Shown here: positions 53,180-62,616 of the stretch, one piece after another
How positions within the stretch are numbered: the first letter of the stretch is position 1
Layout: every line of letters begins with the position of its first letter
Assembly (NCBI RefSeq): GCF_009789575.1
Contig: NZ_CP046908.1
Span: forward strand, 4,245,001-4,309,000
Source: Stappia indica
GTDB lineage: Bacteria > Pseudomonadota > Alphaproteobacteria > Rhizobiales > Stappiaceae
DNA: 64,000 bases
Reading direction: 5' to 3'
The notes under the pieces: generated by a model
What the model saw: only the letters and a program-made list of their open reading frames with translations
What the model was told of the DNA's origin: nothing
The model's database searches: none
Translations under genes and position numbers: made by a program

Positions 53180-54057
53180 TGCAGGCGAAGGTCATCATCA
53201 CCTGCGCCGTCACCGGCAACCTCACCACCCGCGAGCATCACCCCGGCCTGCCGGCAACGCCGCAGGAGATCGCCGATGCCTGCCTGGAGGCGGCGGATGC
53301 GGGGGCGGCCATCGCCCATATCCATGTGCGCGATCCGCAGACCGCGAAGCCCTCGATGGAGCTGCATCTCTACCGCGAGGTGGTGGAGCTGATCCGTGCC
53401 CGCAACACCGACCTGATCCTCAACCTCACCACCGGGCCGGGCGGGCGTTATGTCCCGTCGGACGAGGATCCGGCGGTGGCCGGTCCCGGCACCACGCTTC
53501 TGGCGCCGGAAAAGCGGGTGGAGCATGTGGTCGCCCTGCGCCCGGAGATCTGCACGCTCGATTTCAACACCATGAATTCCGGCGGCCAGGTGGTGATCAA
53601 CACGCCGCGCAATGTCGGGATCATGGCCGATATCATCTCCGACTGCGGGGTGAAGCCGGAGCTCGAGCTGTTCGACACCGGCGACATCTCCATGGCGAGC
53701 GACTTCCTGCGCGAGGGGCGCCTGCGCGCGCCGGCGATGTGCTCCATCGTCACCGGCATCAAGTACGGGCTCCCGTCGACGCCGGACGCCATGGCGACGG
53801 CGGTGCGCATGCTGCCTCCCGGCAGCCAGTGGACGGGCTTCGGCATCGGCCGCATGGCCTTTCCCATGCTCGTCCAGTCCTGGCTGCTCGGCGGGCATGT
53901 GCGCATCGGCATGGAAGACACCAGCTACATCGCCCGCGGCCGGCTGACCGCCGGCAATGGCGAGCTGACCGAGCGCGCCCGCGACCTCATCGAGAAACTC
54001 GGCGGCACGATCGCCAGCTGCGGCGAGGCCCGCCAGATCCTCGGCCTTGCGGCCTGA
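53179..54057 (+). CDS. Beta-keto acid cleavage enzyme family (BKACE, DUF849)
   Basis: A 292-residue TIM-barrel zinc enzyme. The metal ligands are H47 and H49 ([10 protein letters not shown]), with Glu and Asp in IGMEDTSY near the C terminus, as in Kce (3-keto-5-aminohexanoate cleavage enzyme). The family condenses a beta-keto acid with acetyl-CoA, giving acetoacetate and a CoA ester; substrates include beta-ketoadipate and dehydrocarnitine. The ATG at 53179 shares a base with the SDR stop codon. After ring cleavage, beta-ketoadipate is a logical substrate, so this enzyme could replace PcaIJ and PcaF. Confidence 0.9.
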   Translation: MQAKVIITCAVTGNLTTREHHPGLPATPQEIADACLEAADAGAAIAHIHVRDPQTAKPSMELHLYREVVELIRARNTDLILNLTTGPGGRYVPSDEDPAVAGPGTTLLAPEKRVEHVVALRPEICTLDFNTMNSGGQVVINTPRNVGIMADIISDCGVKPELELFDTGDISMASDFLREGRLRAPAMCSIVTGIKYGLPSTPDAMATAVRMLPPGSQWTGFGIGRMAFPMLVQSWLLGGHVRIGMEDTSYIARGRLTAGNGELTERARDLIEKLGGTIASCGEARQILGLAA

Positions 54058-54086
54058 TCCTCCTTCATTTTCAGGGAACCAGTCAC

Positions 54087-55097
54087 ATGAACATCCAGAC
54101 CACCCCCAAGACCGGCCCGGCGCTGCGGGTCTCCGAAAAGTCGCCCGATCTCGACAACCTGCGCATCGAACTGGTCGAGCCTTCCGTGCCGGCTCCCGGC
54201 CCCGGCCAGGTGCTGGTGGAGATCCACGCGGCCGGCGTCAATCCGTCCGACGTCAAGGCCTCGCTCGGCCACATGCCGCATGCGGTGTGGCCGCGCACCC
54301 CCGGGCGCGATTTCGCCGGCGTCGTCGTCGAGGGGCCGCAGGCGCTGGTCGGCACCGAGGTCTGGGGCGGCGGCGGCGAACTCGGCATCACCCAGAACGG
54401 CAGCCATGCCCGCTACATGGTGCTGCCGCAGGCGGCGGTGCGGGCCAAGCCTGCCGGCATGAGCTTCGAGGAAGCCGGGGCCATCGGCGTTCCCTTCATC
54501 ACCGCCTTCGAGGGCCTGCGCGAGGCCGGCGGCGTCCAGCCCTGGGACAACGTCCTGGTATGCGGGGCCAACGGCAAGGTCGGCCAGGCGGCGATCCAGC
54601 TGGCGACGCTGGCCGGTGCCCGGGTCTTTGCCGCCGAATACAAGCCGGTCCCCTATCTCGGCCATGCCAATGCCGAGATCGAGATGCTCGACAGTTCCTC
54701 GCAGGACGTTGCGGCCATTGTGCGCGAGAAGACCGGCGGCCATGGCGCCGACATCGTCTTCAACACCGTCGGCAGTCCGTATTTCGAGATCGGCAACGCG
54801 GCGCTGGCCAAGCAGGGCCGGCAGATCTTCATCTCCACCTTCGACCGGGCGGTGCCCTTCGACATCTTCAATTTCTTCCGCGGTCGCCACAAGTTCATCG
54901 GCATCGACACGCTGGCGCTCGACAGCGTCTACGGCGCGCGCATCTTCGACAAGCTGAAGCCGAAGTTCGAGCAGGGCCTCCTGAAGCCCTTCCCGATCAA
55001 CCAGCGCGCCGTCTACGGCCTCCAGGATGCCGCGACCGCCTATGCCTCCGTGCTGCGCTCGACCCCCGACCGCGTCATCCTGAGGCCGCAGGGATGA
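54087..55097 (+). CDS. Medium-chain dehydrogenase/reductase, quinone oxidoreductase-like
   Basis: A 336-residue zinc-independent MDR. The N-terminal GroES-like domain includes LVEIHAAGVNPSDVKASLGH and then TPGRDFAGVV. The Rossmann motif reads VLVCGANGKVGQAAIQLATL, where AxxGxxG replaces the classical GxGxxG, as in quinone oxidoreductases and enoyl reductases. The ATG at 54087 follows AGGGAACC; the frame is open far upstream through the BKACE gene in another phase. It overlaps the cupin gene by ATGA. It may reduce an enone such as maleylacetate, but that is speculative. Confidence 0.87.
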   Translation: MNIQTTPKTGPALRVSEKSPDLDNLRIELVEPSVPAPGPGQVLVEIHAAGVNPSDVKASLGHMPHAVWPRTPGRDFAGVVVEGPQALVGTEVWGGGGELGITQNGSHARYMVLPQAAVRAKPAGMSFEEAGAIGVPFITAFEGLREAGGVQPWDNVLVCGANGKVGQAAIQLATLAGARVFAAEYKPVPYLGHANAEIEMLDSSSQDVAAIVREKTGGHGADIVFNTVGSPYFEIGNAALAKQGRQIFISTFDRAVPFDIFNFFRGRHKFIGIDTLALDSVYGARIFDKLKPKFEQGLLKPFPINQRAVYGLQDAATAYASVLRSTPDRVILRPQG

Positions 55098-55429
55098 AGG
55101 TCACGCGCATCGACGAGGCGCCCGCCTATGAGGCGCCGGAGCACTACGGCATGGCGATGGCCCGCCTGCAGGGCCACGAGGCAAGCGAGACGGCCGCCAT
55201 GTGGGCGGGCCTCTCCCACCTGCTGCCCGGCGGCCATACCTCGCTGAAGGCCTCGCCGCACGAGAAGATCTACGTCGTGATCGCCGGCGAGGTCACCATC
55301 GGCAACGGCGAGGAAGAGGCGGTGCTCGGTCCGCTCGATTCCTGCGTCATCGCCCGCGGCGAGGCGCGCAGGCTGGAGAATCGCGGCAAGCTCCCCGCGA
55401 CCGTCCTGCTGGTGATGGAGAAGGGCTGA
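55094..55429 (+). CDS. Cupin-domain protein
   Basis: A 111-residue single-domain cupin: LPGGHTSLKASPHEKIYVVI then AGEVTIGNGEEEAVLGPLDS, with one clear metal-ligand histidine pair (GGHTS, PHEK) and a Glu-rich strand. GGG precedes the ATG. It ends the aromatic operon, overlapping the MDR gene by four bases. Small cupins in such operons can be isomerases, lactonases or decarboxylases; the activity here is unknown. Confidence 0.85.
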   Translation: MKVTRIDEAPAYEAPEHYGMAMARLQGHEASETAAMWAGLSHLLPGGHTSLKASPHEKIYVVIAGEVTIGNGEEEAVLGPLDSCVIARGEARRLENRGKLPATVLLVMEKG

Positions 55430-55800
55430 GGCGTTCCTTGCGGCCGGCGGGCTGGGCAGCCCGCCGGCAGCGGGCGCCTGTCCTGCCGATACAACAAGTC
55501 CGGCATCGTGTGTCCTGCGCCGAGAGTCCTGCGCGCCCGCAAGGCTGCGGCCAATGCAATCCATTGACTTTTCTTCTTGTCTCCCACCCTTGTTGCTACC
55601 TGATGGGCTCGCTGTATTGCAGGTGCGTGTGCGGGTTGCCTGTCGGGCCGCATGTTCTTCACGATAATTTTCAGAAAATTCTAGCGGCTTTTCTTGGCGG
55701 GGTCAGGCTGGCCTCACACGTTTAGGGCTCATTCATAGTTTGTTGATAAGTCGTCGGTCTTAATTTTGAAACGTTTACTTATCGCAGGCATAGTGGGCGC
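55430..55800. other. Intergenic region with two dyads, no gene seen
   Basis: 371 bases between the cupin and the GGDEF gene. After the hairpin at 55443-55468 the DNA becomes A+T-rich (55560-55790). It holds the perfect palindrome AATTTTC-A-GAAAATT (55666-55680) and the spaced inverted repeat GATAAGT (55745-55751)/ACTTATC (55777-55783), the latter ending 17 bases before the next start codon. No coding frame is convincing. Confidence 0.55.
55443..55468 (+). terminator. Hairpin terminator-like structure after the aromatic operon
   Basis: GCCGGCGGGCT (55443-55453) and AGCCCGCCGGC (55458-55468) are perfect 11-bp arms with a 4-base loop, 14 bases after the cupin stop. There is no T-run, so termination may need Rho or the structure may only protect the message. 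Confidence 0.55.
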
Positions 55801-58800
55801 ATGAGCTCGATGATCCTCGACGTGCTGCCCGACAACGAAGAGACCCGTCTCCAGGCGTTGCGCCGCCTGGGCATCCTGGATTCCGGGCGTTCGAAGGAGT
55901 TCGACGCGCTGGTCGAGACTGCCGCCGCGGTCTTCGGCTGCCCCATCGCGCTCGTGACCTTCGTCGACGAACACGAGCAGTGGTTCAAGGCCCGGTGCGG
56001 CCTGGAAATGGACGGGACGGCACGAAGCGCGGCCATCTGCCGCCACACCATTCTGGAGTCCGGCCTCCTGGTCGTGCCCGACCTCGCCAGCGATCCGCGC
56101 TTCCGCCACGATCCGCTGGTCACCGGCGCGCCGCATGCCCGCTTCTATGCCGGCTACCCCTTGTCGCTCGACGGCGTGCATCGCCTCGGCTCGCTCTGCG
56201 TCATCGATACCGTGCCGCGCACGCCCTCTCCCGAGCAACTGCAGCAGCTCAGCCACCTGGGTGTCGCCGCCGAAGGGCTGATCCGCGCCTATGCGGCCCG
56301 GGTGGAGGCGGCAGCCCTGCGCGAGGAGGCGCAGCGCCAGCAGGCCCTGGTCCAGACCCAGGCGCAGCTGATCGCCCAGACCACCAGCATTTCCGGCGTT
56401 GGCGGCTGGGAGCTCGACCTGGAACTGGACCGGCTCTTGTGGACCGATCAGGTCCGCCGCCTGCTCGAGGTCGACGACGACTACGAGCCGGACATGAAGA
56501 AGGCTCTCGGCTTCTTCACGCCCGAGGCGAGGTGCGAATTGCGCCGGGCGCTCGATGATGCGCGCCTGCACGGCTTTCCGTTCAGCCTCGAGCTTCCTGC
56601 ACGCACTGCCAGCGGACGCGAGCGCTGGGTGCGGCTTGCCGGCAAGCCGTTGATGCGCGGTGACAAGGTGGTGCGTATCGTCGGCGCCATTCGCGACGTG
56701 ACCGACCGCAAGATGGCCGAGATCCGGCTGCAGCATTCGGAGGCGCTCTACCGCACGACCCTCGTGTCCTTGTCCGAAGGCGTGGTCGTCGTCGATCCGG
56801 AAGGGCGGGTCCTGTCCCACAATCCGGCGGCCCTTGCCATGCTCGGGCTTCAGGGGCGCGAGATCACCGGGCTCTCTCTCGCCGCCCTCGATCTCGATTT
56901 CATCGACAAGGGGCACGACGGCGTCCGGCTCGGCAACCTGCTTGCCAAGGGCGCGGAAGATCCGGCCCGCCTGTCCAGCACGGTCGCCGGCCTCACTCTC
57001 GCGGAAGGCGCGCCGCGCTGGCTGAACCTCAATGCCGTTGCCTTCAGCAGCCCCGTCGAAGGGGCCGGCGGCGGCGTGGTGATCTCGCTCACCGACGTGA
57101 CCCGGACCGTGCGCCAGGCCATGACGATCGAGGGCGTGTTCCAGAATTATCCCGGGGCGGTCGTCTATTTCGACCAGGATCTTGTGGTTGCGGGCTGGAA
57201 CAGGACGTTCGAAAGGCTGCTCGACGTGTCGCCGGAGTATCTCGCCGGACGGCCGTCCCTGGCCGACTACGTCCTGATGAATGCCGAGCGCGGCGAGTAT
57301 GGCGAGGGCGATCCGCAGGAGCTTGCCCGCGACCGGCTCAAGGAGATCCTGGGCGGGCGCGAGCACGGCTACGAGCGCAGCCGTCCCAATGGCGACATGC
57401 TGGAAATCCGCGGCACTTTCCTGCCTGGCGGCGGCCTGTTGTCGACCTTCACCGACATTTCCGGCCGCAAGCGGATCGAGCGGCAGCTGATCGAGAAGGA
57501 GCGGCTGGCGCGCGAGCGTTCGGATGAACTCGGCGCCGTGCTGGCCAACATGAACCAGGGCGTCAGCGTCTTCGACCGCGAGGGGCGCCTTACCCTGTGG
57601 AACGAGCAGTACACCGTCCTGTTCGGGCTCGACGACGGCGGTCGCAGCCATGCCGGCAGGGAGTTGCGCGAGCTGATCGTCAGCACCAATGCCGATGTCG
57701 GCTCGCACAACATCGTGGATGCCCGGGTGGCGCAGATCATGCAGCAGCTTTCCGCCGGCGAGACGGTCCGCTCCATGTTCCGCCTGCGCTCCGGGCGGAT
57801 CATCTCCACCGTTCATGCCCCGCTGCCCGACGGCGGCTGGGTCGGCACCCATGAGGATGTCACCGAGCGGGAGAGGGCGGCGGACAAGGTCCTGCATGCG
57901 GCCCGGCACGACACGCTGACCGGCCTTGCCAATCGCACCTATCTCAACGAGCGGCTTCAGGAGCTGGTCGCGGACGGGGCGTCGGACCAGCCCTGCCTCG
58001 GCATTCTCATGCTGATCGACCTCGACCGGTTCAAGCCGGTCAACGACGCGCTGGGCCACAATGCCGGCGATCTGCTGCTGTGCGAGGTGGCGAACCGGCT
58101 GCGCCGCTGCGCGCGGGAGAACGACTTCGTCGCCCGGATCGGCGGCGACGAATTTGCGGTCCTGCTGTCCTGCGAGACGGGCTGCGACCGTCCGTCCGAC
58201 CTCGCCGAAGCGGTGGCGCAGCGGATCCTGACCGCGATCTCCGCGCGGTTTTCCATCGACGGCAGCAGCGTCCAGATCGGCGCCAGCATCGGCATTGCGC
58301 CCGTGCTGCTGGGTGCCGACCTGTCGGAACTCATGCGCCAGGCCGATGCCGCGCTCTACGAGGTGAAGAACCAGGGGCGGAACGGCTTCCGCGCCTATCG
58401 GCCCGCGGCGGGCGCGCCGGAGGCAGCCCTCGACCAGGACAATGCCACCGTCGTCTGGCCGGCCTTCGCCTCGGCAGGCGTCGAGGCGCGCACCAATGCG
58501 GTGCAGGCTACCGGCATCGTCCAGTATCAGCCCATCGTCTGCCTGCACAGCCGCGAGCTTCGCGGCTACCAGGTCCTGCAGCCGGGTGCGGGCCAGGGCG
58601 GCGCGTCCGGCGACGGCCCGCAGGAAACGGCAGTATTGGAAAGCGCGACTTCGGCGCTGCTGCGCGAGGTGCTTTCGGCGGCTGTGCGCACGCCGGCAGA
58701 CCAGAAGATCGCGCTGTCCCTGAGCGTGCGCCAGTTCGGCCTGGAGACGCTTGCCTCCATCGTCGAGAACGAGATCGACATTGCCGGCATCACGCCCGAG

Positions 58801-59190
58801 CGCATCCACCTGCAGGTGGCCGACAGCTATTTCCTCGTCAATTCCGGCGCGGCCCTGCGGCAGTTCCAGGCGCTGCGTGCCATCGGGGTGCGGCTGGTTC
58901 TCGACCGTTTCGGCTCGGACTCGTCCTCGCTTCAGCTGCTCGGCCGCTTCAGCTTCGATTCCCTGCGCATCGACCGCAGCGCGCTGCAGGACATGCTGGC
59001 CGGGGCGCGCGGCGAGACGGTGATCCGCGCGCTGGTGGCCGTGGCCAGAACGTTCGACGTCGATGTTGCCGTCGACGGCATCGACAACGAGGAGGCGGCA
59101 CAGCTGCTGCAGGCCTCCGGCTGCGTGGAGGGGCAGGGCGGGCTTTTCGCTGCGCCAGGCCCCATCGAGACCTTCCTCTCCGTCGCCTGA
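55801..59190 (+). CDS. GAF-multi-PAS diguanylate cyclase with degenerate EAL domain
   Basis: An 1129-residue signalling protein without membrane segments. Order: GAF domain (about 15-170), then four PAS-like units (about 215-310, 320-430, 440-550, 555-680), GGDEF (about 690-845) and EAL-like (about 880-1129). The GGDEF motif is intact at residues 781-785, with a product-inhibition RxxD site (R772-E-N-D775) five residues before it, so c-di-GMP synthesis is expected. The EAL domain has lost key residues: EAL is replaced by YQVL after ELRG, and the DDFG motif reads LDRFG. Phosphodiesterase activity is therefore unlikely and the domain may bind c-di-GMP or GTP. GAF/PAS inputs suggest redox or ligand sensing. 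Confidence 0.9.
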   Translation: MSSMILDVLPDNEETRLQALRRLGILDSGRSKEFDALVETAAAVFGCPIALVTFVDEHEQWFKARCGLEMDGTARSAAICRHTILESGLLVVPDLASDPRFRHDPLVTGAPHARFYAGYPLSLDGVHRLGSLCVIDTVPRTPSPEQLQQLSHLGVAAEGLIRAYAARVEAAALREEAQRQQALVQTQAQLIAQTTSISGVGGWELDLELDRLLWTDQVRRLLEVDDDYEPDMKKALGFFTPEARCELRRALDDARLHGFPFSLELPARTASGRERWVRLAGKPLMRGDKVVRIVGAIRDVTDRKMAEIRLQHSEALYRTTLVSLSEGVVVVDPEGRVLSHNPAALAMLGLQGREITGLSLAALDLDFIDKGHDGVRLGNLLAKGAEDPARLSSTVAGLTLAEGAPRWLNLNAVAFSSPVEGAGGGVVISLTDVTRTVRQAMTIEGVFQNYPGAVVYFDQDLVVAGWNRTFERLLDVSPEYLAGRPSLADYVLMNAERGEYGEGDPQELARDRLKEILGGREHGYERSRPNGDMLEIRGTFLPGGGLLSTFTDISGRKRIERQLIEKERLARERSDELGAVLANMNQGVSVFDREGRLTLWNEQYTVLFGLDDGGRSHAGRELRELIVSTNADVGSHNIVDARVAQIMQQLSAGETVRSMFRLRSGRIISTVHAPLPDGGWVGTHEDVTERERAADKVLHAARHDTLTGLANRTYLNERLQELVADGASDQPCLGILMLIDLDRFKPVNDALGHNAGDLLLCEVANRLRRCARENDFVARIGGDEFAVLLSCETGCDRPSDLAEAVAQRILTAISARFSIDGSSVQIGASIGIAPVLLGADLSELMRQADAALYEVKNQGRNGFRAYRPAAGAPEAALDQDNATVVWPAFASAGVEARTNAVQATGIVQYQPIVCLHSRELRGYQVLQPGAGQGGASGDGPQETAVLESATSALLREVLSAAVRTPADQKIALSLSVRQFGLETLASIVENEIDIAGITPERIHLQVADSYFLVNSGAALRQFQALRAIGVRLVLDRFGSDSSSLQLLGRFSFDSLRIDRSALQDMLAGARGETVIRALVAVARTFDVDVAVDGIDNEEAAQLLQASGCVEGQGGLFAAPGPIETFLSVA

Positions 59191-59343
59191 CCTTCCGATG
59201 TCCGACGTCCCATGCGGATCCCGCGTCAACTCGGCGGTTGCTTTGGCGCGTGAATTCATTAGGTAAGGGCCGAGGGCCGGTCGCCTTTCGGCGCGCCGGC
59301 CGCGGGCACAAGCCCCGGGCACAACCCATGAGGTGGCTGATCC

Positions 59344-59781
59344 ATGCAGCAACTGAAGCTGGCGGCACTGGACGAGGAAGATCTGTCGGTGATTTCCGCG
59401 CAGGTCCAGGACGCCGTCCTCAAGGTCGGCGATATCCGCTACTATCCTGCCGACCGCCATCTGGTGCTCGTCATGAACCGCTTCGCCTGGGATGTCACCG
59501 CCGCCGGTAGCCGCGCGTCCAACGAGCGGCGGCGTGCTGCCCTGTCCTTCGCCCAAGCCGGGCGCCCGCGTGCGCAGAACATCCGCCAGGATGCCAAGGA
59601 CGCGGTCCTGTCCCTGCTGGCGGTGAATTTCGTGGTCTCCGAGGAACCGGCCGGGCGCATCGACCTCGTCTTCGCCGGCGGCGGCACCCTGTCGTTCGAC
59701 GTCGAGTGTATCGAGGCGCAGCTTGCCGATCTCGGCGCGGCCTGGGCGACCGAGCACCGCCCCAGCCACGAGACCGACTGA
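59344..59781 (+). CDS. DUF2948 family protein
   Basis: A 145-residue protein starting MQQLKLAALDEEDLSVISAQ then VQDAVLKVGDIRYYP, with FVMNRFAWD-like and CIEAQLADLG segments characteristic of DUF2948, an alphaproteobacterial family commonly found beside hisD. It is cytoplasmic, with no known biochemical role. It lies 52 bases before hisD on the same strand and is probably part of its operon. Confidence 0.88.
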   Translation: MQQLKLAALDEEDLSVISAQVQDAVLKVGDIRYYPADRHLVLVMNRFAWDVTAAGSRASNERRRAALSFAQAGRPRAQNIRQDAKDAVLSLLAVNFVVSEEPAGRIDLVFAGGGTLSFDVECIEAQLADLGAAWATEHRPSHETD

Positions 59782-59833
59782 CCTTTCTCCAGACCTTCCG
59801 GGCCCGGCCCGGCCAATTGTGGAGCTTCCTCCC

Positions 59834-61129
59834 GTGGCGATCCGCCTGTCTACCCGCGCAACCGGCTTCGAGGCCGACTTCGCAGCCCTCCTGTCCAGCA
59901 AGCGCGAGGCCTCCGCCGATGTCGACACGGCGGTGCGCGACATCATCGAGGACGTGAAGCAGCGCGGCGATGCAGCGCTCCTCGACTACACCCGCCGTTT
60001 CGACCGGCTGGAGGCGGCAAGCCTTGCGGACCTGACCGTCACGGCCGGGGAGATCGAGGAGGCGGTGAAGAAGGTCGATCCGCGCACGCTCGATGCCCTC
60101 AAGCTGGCGCGCGACCGGATCGCCTCCCATCACGCCCGCCAGATGCCGGCCGACGACCGCTACACCGACCCGCTCGGCGTCGAGCTCGGCTCGCGCTGGA
60201 CGGCCATCGAGGCGGTCGGCCTCTATGTGCCCGGCGGCACCGCCAGCTATCCCTCCTCGGTGCTGATGAACGCGGTTCCCGCCGGTGTTGCCGGCGTGTC
60301 GCGCATGGTCATGTGCGTGCCGAGCCCCGACGGCGCGCTCAATCCCCTGGTGCTGGCTGCCGCCCATCTTGCCGGCGTCACCGAGATCTACCGCATCGGC
60401 GGGGCACAGGCCGTCGCCGCCCTTGCCTTCGGGACTGAGAGCATCCGTCCGGTCTCCAAGATCGTCGGCCCGGGCAATGCCTATGTCGCCGCCGCCAAGC
60501 GGCGGGTCTTCGGCACGGTCGGCATCGACATGATCGCCGGCCCGTCCGAGATCCTGGTCGTCGCCGACGGCGCCAACGATCCCGACTGGATCGCCGCCGA
60601 CCTCCTGTCCCAGGCCGAGCATGACACCAGCGCCCAGTCGATCCTGATCACCGACGATGCCGGCTTTGCCGAAGCTGTCGAGAAGGCGGTCGAGCGCCAG
60701 CTCAAGACCCTGCCGCGCGCCGATGTGGCGGGCGCAAGCTGGGCCGACTTCGGCGCCGTCATCACCGTTGCGTCGATGGACGAGGCGCCGGCGCTGGTCG
60801 ATGCCATCGCCCCGGAACATCTGGAACTGGCGGTGGAGGATCCCGAGGCCCTGTTCGCGCGCATCCGCAATGTCGGCGCCGTCTTCCTCGGCCGCCACAC
60901 GCCCGAGGCCATCGGCGATTATGTCGGCGGCTCCAACCACGTGCTGCCGACGGCCCGCTCGGCGCGCTTTTCCTCCGGCCTGTCGGTGCTCGACTTCGTC
61001 AAGCGCACCTCGATCCTGCGCTGCAACGCGGAGAACCTGCGGGCGCTCGGCCCGGCGGCCATCGCCCTTGCCGAGGCGGAAGGCCTTGCCGCCCACGGCC
61101 GCTCGGTCGCCATCCGCCTCAATCTCTAG
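59834..61129 (+). CDS. hisD: Histidinol dehydrogenase
   Basis: A 431-residue zinc enzyme that oxidises L-histidinol to L-histidine in two NAD-dependent steps. Family motifs are clear: [46 protein letters not shown] (zinc ligands Gln and His) and APEHLELA (catalytic/zinc His). The GTG at 59834 gives normal family length and follows GGAG; the frame is open to 59723. It is followed by the UPF0262 gene, the usual order in Hyphomicrobiales. Confidence 0.96.
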   Translation: MAIRLSTRATGFEADFAALLSSKREASADVDTAVRDIIEDVKQRGDAALLDYTRRFDRLEAASLADLTVTAGEIEEAVKKVDPRTLDALKLARDRIASHHARQMPADDRYTDPLGVELGSRWTAIEAVGLYVPGGTASYPSSVLMNAVPAGVAGVSRMVMCVPSPDGALNPLVLAAAHLAGVTEIYRIGGAQAVAALAFGTESIRPVSKIVGPGNAYVAAAKRRVFGTVGIDMIAGPSEILVVADGANDPDWIAADLLSQAEHDTSAQSILITDDAGFAEAVEKAVERQLKTLPRADVAGASWADFGAVITVASMDEAPALVDAIAPEHLELAVEDPEALFARIRNVGAVFLGRHTPEAIGDYVGGSNHVLPTARSARFSSGLSVLDFVKRTSILRCNAENLRALGPAAIALAEAEGLAAHGRSVAIRLNL

Positions 61130-61250
61130 GAAGGTCTGCGCGGCGAGCGGACGGCTTGTCGGATGGCCCTTCGACGCGATAGGTGTTGGGCAGCCGCTGA
61201 CGGGCGCGCCGGAACCACGGTGCAGGCAATGGAGGGCGCAAGCGCAGGTC

Positions 61251-61730
61251 ATGGGACAGAACAACAGCGCCCGGCTGGTTGCGGTGGAGCTCGACGAGGG
61301 CTCCATCCAGCGTTCCACGCCCGACGTGGAGCATGAGCGCGCGGTCGCGATCTACGACCTCATCGAGGAAAACGAGTTCGAGCCGCTCGGCGATGACGGC
61401 GGCCCCTACCGACTGAGACTGTCGCTCGTCGAAAAGCGCCTGGTCTTCCTGGTCGAGCGCGAACAGGGCGATCCCGTCGTCACCCACATCCTGTCGCTGA
61501 CCCCGCTGCGCAAGGTGGTGAAGGACTATTTCCTGATCTGCGAGAGCTATTTCGAGGCGATCAAGACGGCGACGCCCAGCCAGATCGAGGCCATCGACAT
61601 GGGCCGGCGCGGCGTCCACAACGAGGGCTCGCGCATCCTGATGGAGCGTCTTGAGGGCAAGATCCGGGTCGACATGCAGACGGCCCGCCGGCTCTTCACC
61701 CTCGTCTGCGCCCTGCACTGGAAGGGCTAG
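61251..61730 (+). CDS. UPF0262 family protein
   Basis: A 159-residue protein of a conserved alphaproteobacterial family of unknown function. It has [57 protein letters not shown] and [20 protein letters not shown]. The ATG at 61251 follows GCGCAGG. Its TAG stop codon (61728-61730) is part of the terminal CTAG of the palindromic element starting at 61727. In related genomes the next gene (low-molecular-weight phosphatase) is normally close or overlapping. Confidence 0.9.
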   Translation: MGQNNSARLVAVELDEGSIQRSTPDVEHERAVAIYDLIEENEFEPLGDDGGPYRLRLSLVEKRLVFLVEREQGDPVVTHILSLTPLRKVVKDYFLICESYFEAIKTATPSQIEAIDMGRRGVHNEGSRILMERLEGKIRVDMQTARRLFTLVCALHWKG

Positions 61731-62001
61731 AGCCCTTTCGACCAATTCGAAGCCATTCTGACGGAGCGATTTTGTGACAAGGTCAAGCAAAGGCACGCAG
61801 GTCGTATCTGGATACGGACAAGGGGCTTTGCGCTGGAATTGGCGCAAAATCGCCCGTCCCGCAGGGCTTCCGATTGGCGGGCGCCCGACGCCGACCCGAT
61901 CTTGCCCGATGCTACGGCATCGCGCGGCGACCGTTTCGACGCCGGATCGCCGCCCCAATCGAGAAGCAGAATTGACTTCGAATTGGTCGAAAGGGCTCTA
62001 G
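61727..62001. repeat. CTAG-ended palindromic element, 275-base copy
   Basis: The left arm (61727-61760) starts CTAGAGCCCTTTCGACC, then AATTCGAAG. The right arm (61967-62001) is its near-perfect reverse complement, ending GGTCGAAAGGGCTCTAG. A second inner repeat GCGATTTTG (61766-61774)/CAAAATCGC (61845-61853) lies inside. The element fills the whole gap between the UPF0262 stop codon and the phosphatase start, two bases short of its ATG. Layout and the TTTC-GA-ATT-GAAG core resemble the two shorter copies at 23058 and 23147. I see no transposase. Confidence 0.85.
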
Positions 62002-62003
62002 GC

Positions 62004-62504
62004 ATGTCTGGGCCGGGGGAGACGCCCGGTAGCACGCCTGGAGACGTATCCGGCGCGGCCGCATCGGCGGCGCCGGGCGCGGTGTTGTTCGCCTGCGGCA
62101 TGAACGCCGTGCGCTCGCCGATGGCGGCGGCGATCCTCGCCAAGCTGTTTCCCGGCCGCGTCTACGTGAAGTCCTGCGGCGTGCGGGCCGGCGAGCCCGA
62201 TCCCTTCGTCGAGGCGGTGATGAGCGAGATCGGCTGCGACCTTGCCGCGCACCGGCCCAAGACCTTCGAGGGTCTCGACGAGTCGGGCTTCGACCTGGTG
62301 GTGACGCTGGCGCCGGAGGCCCATCACAAGGCGCTGGAGATGACGCGCACGGACGCCGTCGAGGTCGAATACTGGCCGACGCCCGATCCCACGCTCGCCA
62401 CCGGCTCGCGCGACCAGATCCTCGACAGCTATCGTGCCGTCCGCGACCTGCTGATGACCCGCATCAAGAAGCGTTTCGGCTGGACCGCGACCCCGGGCGG
62501 ATAG
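62004..62504 (+). CDS. Low-molecular-weight phosphotyrosine phosphatase/arsenate reductase-like protein
   Basis: A 166-residue protein with the P-loop CX5R near residue 32 (VLFACGMNAVRSPMA) and a DPT-type loop (WPTPDPT) that supplies the general acid in LMW-PTPs. An N-terminal stretch of about 25 residues rich in Gly, Ala and Pro precedes the fold. The ATG at 62004 is only two bases after a palindromic element, so the normal upstream ribosome-binding region is replaced by element sequence (CGAAAGGGC could serve). It belongs to the hisD-infA housekeeping block. The substrate is unknown. Confidence 0.85.
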   Translation: MSGPGETPGSTPGDVSGAAASAAPGAVLFACGMNAVRSPMAAAILAKLFPGRVYVKSCGVRAGEPDPFVEAVMSEIGCDLAAHRPKTFEGLDESGFDLVVTLAPEAHHKALEMTRTDAVEVEYWPTPDPTLATGSRDQILDSYRAVRDLLMTRIKKRFGWTATPGG

Positions 62505-62514
62505 CCCGCCTCCT

Positions 62515-62539
62515 GCGGCTCTGCACAGCCGCGGATTTT
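62515..62539 (+). terminator. Terminator-like hairpin before infA
   Basis: GCGGCT (62515-62520) and AGCCGC (62527-62532) form a 6-bp stem with a 6-base loop, followed after GGA by TTTT. It separates the hisD-phosphatase genes from infA. Confidence 0.5.
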
Positions 62540-62616
62540 CGCGAATCCTTCTGTTCCCTTTCGCGGCCCGATCCGTTAGGTTCCCGCCACATCTGGCTCG
62601 ATAATCAGGAATCCAT

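Noticed and set aside
55729-59946. A 1405-codon open frame on the minus strand
   Set aside because: It lies antisense to the GAF/PAS/GGDEF gene. It is rich in Arg, Gly, Ala and His with no domain pattern, a by-product of high third-position G+C.
61774-62001. Small plus-strand open frames inside the 275-base element
   Set aside because: They have no homology pattern and derive from the inverted-repeat sequence; no transposase features are visible.
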